A stretch of DNA of 64,000 bases from Paramecium pentaurelia (Eukaryota > Ciliophora > Oligohymenophorea > Peniculida > Parameciidae): assembly GCA_905183005.1 (NCBI GenBank), contig CAJJDO010000035.1, positions 456,338 to 520,337 of the forward strand, in the 5' to 3' direction. Below the pieces are notes generated by a model. The model was not told where the DNA came from. It saw nothing but the letters and a program-made list of their open reading frames with translations, and searched no databases. The position numbers were made by a program, and so were the translations under genes. This document shows, piece by piece, positions 63,204 to 64,000 of this stretch (the first letter of the stretch is position 1; each line of letters starts with the position of its first letter).

Positions 63204-64000
63204 TCAATTCTTAATATGCTATTCTTCAAGGAGATTGATACTATTTGGAATATCACGACCTTCCAAAGAAACCATTATTTATTCCTTCTCATTTTGGAAT
63301 TACATATTATTCATTGTCATTTCATTTTTCAAATTTAAAATTTCAGTAAATTTTGGCATATTTAAATTTATCCAAGATTAATTGTTTGTATTTTCATTAT
63401 TCTAATCATAATGTTATCTTTCATTATCTATTTTATATAAATTATTATGCTTACATACTTTAAAATAACAAAGAGGGTTACTAAACAACTAGCATGTCTT
63501 AAATAGATCCTCTTAAATTTAAAGTTCTCTTTATTAATTATTGAATCTAATAATAAGATAAATCTTTTTGAAATTATTTGATTTATTTATTATTATTCTA
63601 TTATTAATAAGTTAATATATTATCAGGTTAAATATTTTAATCCTTATTTGCAAACTAAGAATCATTATTTTGAGTTAAGCTAATTTCTGAATTATTAGAT
63701 AATATTTGTTATGATTCTGATTCATTAGATTATTAATTATAGTCTTCAAAATTTAAAATTTGATTGTCTTAATCTTATAAATTTTGATTTAATTCTTAAA
63801 TTTCCTTTTTATGAGATTCAAAATTAGTGATAGCATTCTCTTATTGATTTTCTAAATGAGTGTTATTCTCTTTCAAATTTTAATTATTTTATTTTAAAGG
63901 ATCTTCTAAAGATTGATCAAAGTTAGAAGATTCAACCTATTCATTATTTGCTGTTATTAAAACATCTTTACTTAAATTGATTTGAGTTGTCAGATCATTT
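63204..64000 (-). CDS. Asn/Gln-rich coiled-coil protein (N-terminus beyond the window)
   Basis: The frame runs in from the right edge and ends at TGA 63204-63206, with one 31-nt intron at 63428-63458 (GTATGT...AATAG). About 255 residues are visible. They are rich in N, Q, E and S, with helical parts (KENNTHLENQQENAITNFE) and a less biased segment DMLVVQQPSLLFQ just before the intron. The final exon ends in SINLLEEQHIKN. No domain is recognised. The Asn/Gln content resembles the tail of the DEAD-box protein in this window, but I see no homology. Confidence 0.65.

Noticed and set aside
1..64000. CRISPR arrays, insertion sequences, tRNA or rRNA genes
   Set aside because: No spaced repeats, transposase frames, terminal inverted repeats or recognisable RNA genes were seen. 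The only large direct repeat is the assembly artefact.

Overview
This window is macronuclear-type DNA of a Paramecium, most likely of the aurelia group. Three things in the sequence show this. The DNA is very AT-rich. Every gene is open only if TAA and TAG are read as glutamine, with TGA as the sole stop. Coding frames join only when very short introns (about 20-34 nt, GTA...TAG or ...AG) are removed. I translated both strands with that code and placed introns by frame continuity and family conservation. For almost all intact models the exon length after intron removal is a multiple of three.

Layout: genes are packed on both strands with short spacers. 0-3 kb: a leucine-rich-repeat protein (cut by the window edge), a small secreted protein and a membrane-anchored bZIP factor. 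3-11 kb: a decayed family X DNA polymerase, an oxysterol-binding protein, a peroxisomal acyl-CoA oxidase and a CLEC16A-like protein. 11-17 kb: a Dicer-like double RNase III protein, a basic PADR1 zinc protein and an aspartyl protease. 16.6-22.2 kb: an AGC kinase, two tandem coiled-coil paralogues and chaperonin CCT1. 22.2-29.8 kb: a coiled-coil pseudogene, a PPR protein and alkylglycerone-phosphate synthase, whose middle is present twice because of an assembly error marked by an N. 30-37 kb: a non-RD kinase, an EF-hand protein and three unassigned genes. 37-40.5 kb: a DEAD-box helicase with a huge Asn/Gln-rich tail. 41-51.4 kb: a CXC-domain protein, an unknown protein, a tRNA adenosine deaminase, a hybrid histidine kinase, a cyclic-nucleotide-binding protein and a coiled-coil protein. 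51.6-64 kb: a broken arginine kinase, a 2,320-residue EF-hand/EML/WD40 protein, a D-Ala-D-Ala carboxypeptidase-like protein, P5C dehydrogenase and a partial Asn/Gln-rich gene.

There is no operon-like pathway logic. This is an ordinary eukaryotic gene neighbourhood, with loose themes: peroxisomal lipid metabolism (acyl-CoA oxidase and ether-lipid synthase), RNA metabolism (Dicer-like, DEAD-box, ADAT1, PPR) and signalling (two kinases, histidine kinase, EF-hand, cNMP binding). The most noteworthy items are the DEAD-box/prion-like fusion, the Dicer-like gene with an in-frame TGA and a long conserved-frame extension, the bacterial-type carboxypeptidase, the EF-hand-EML fusion and three decaying genes that catch gene loss in progress.
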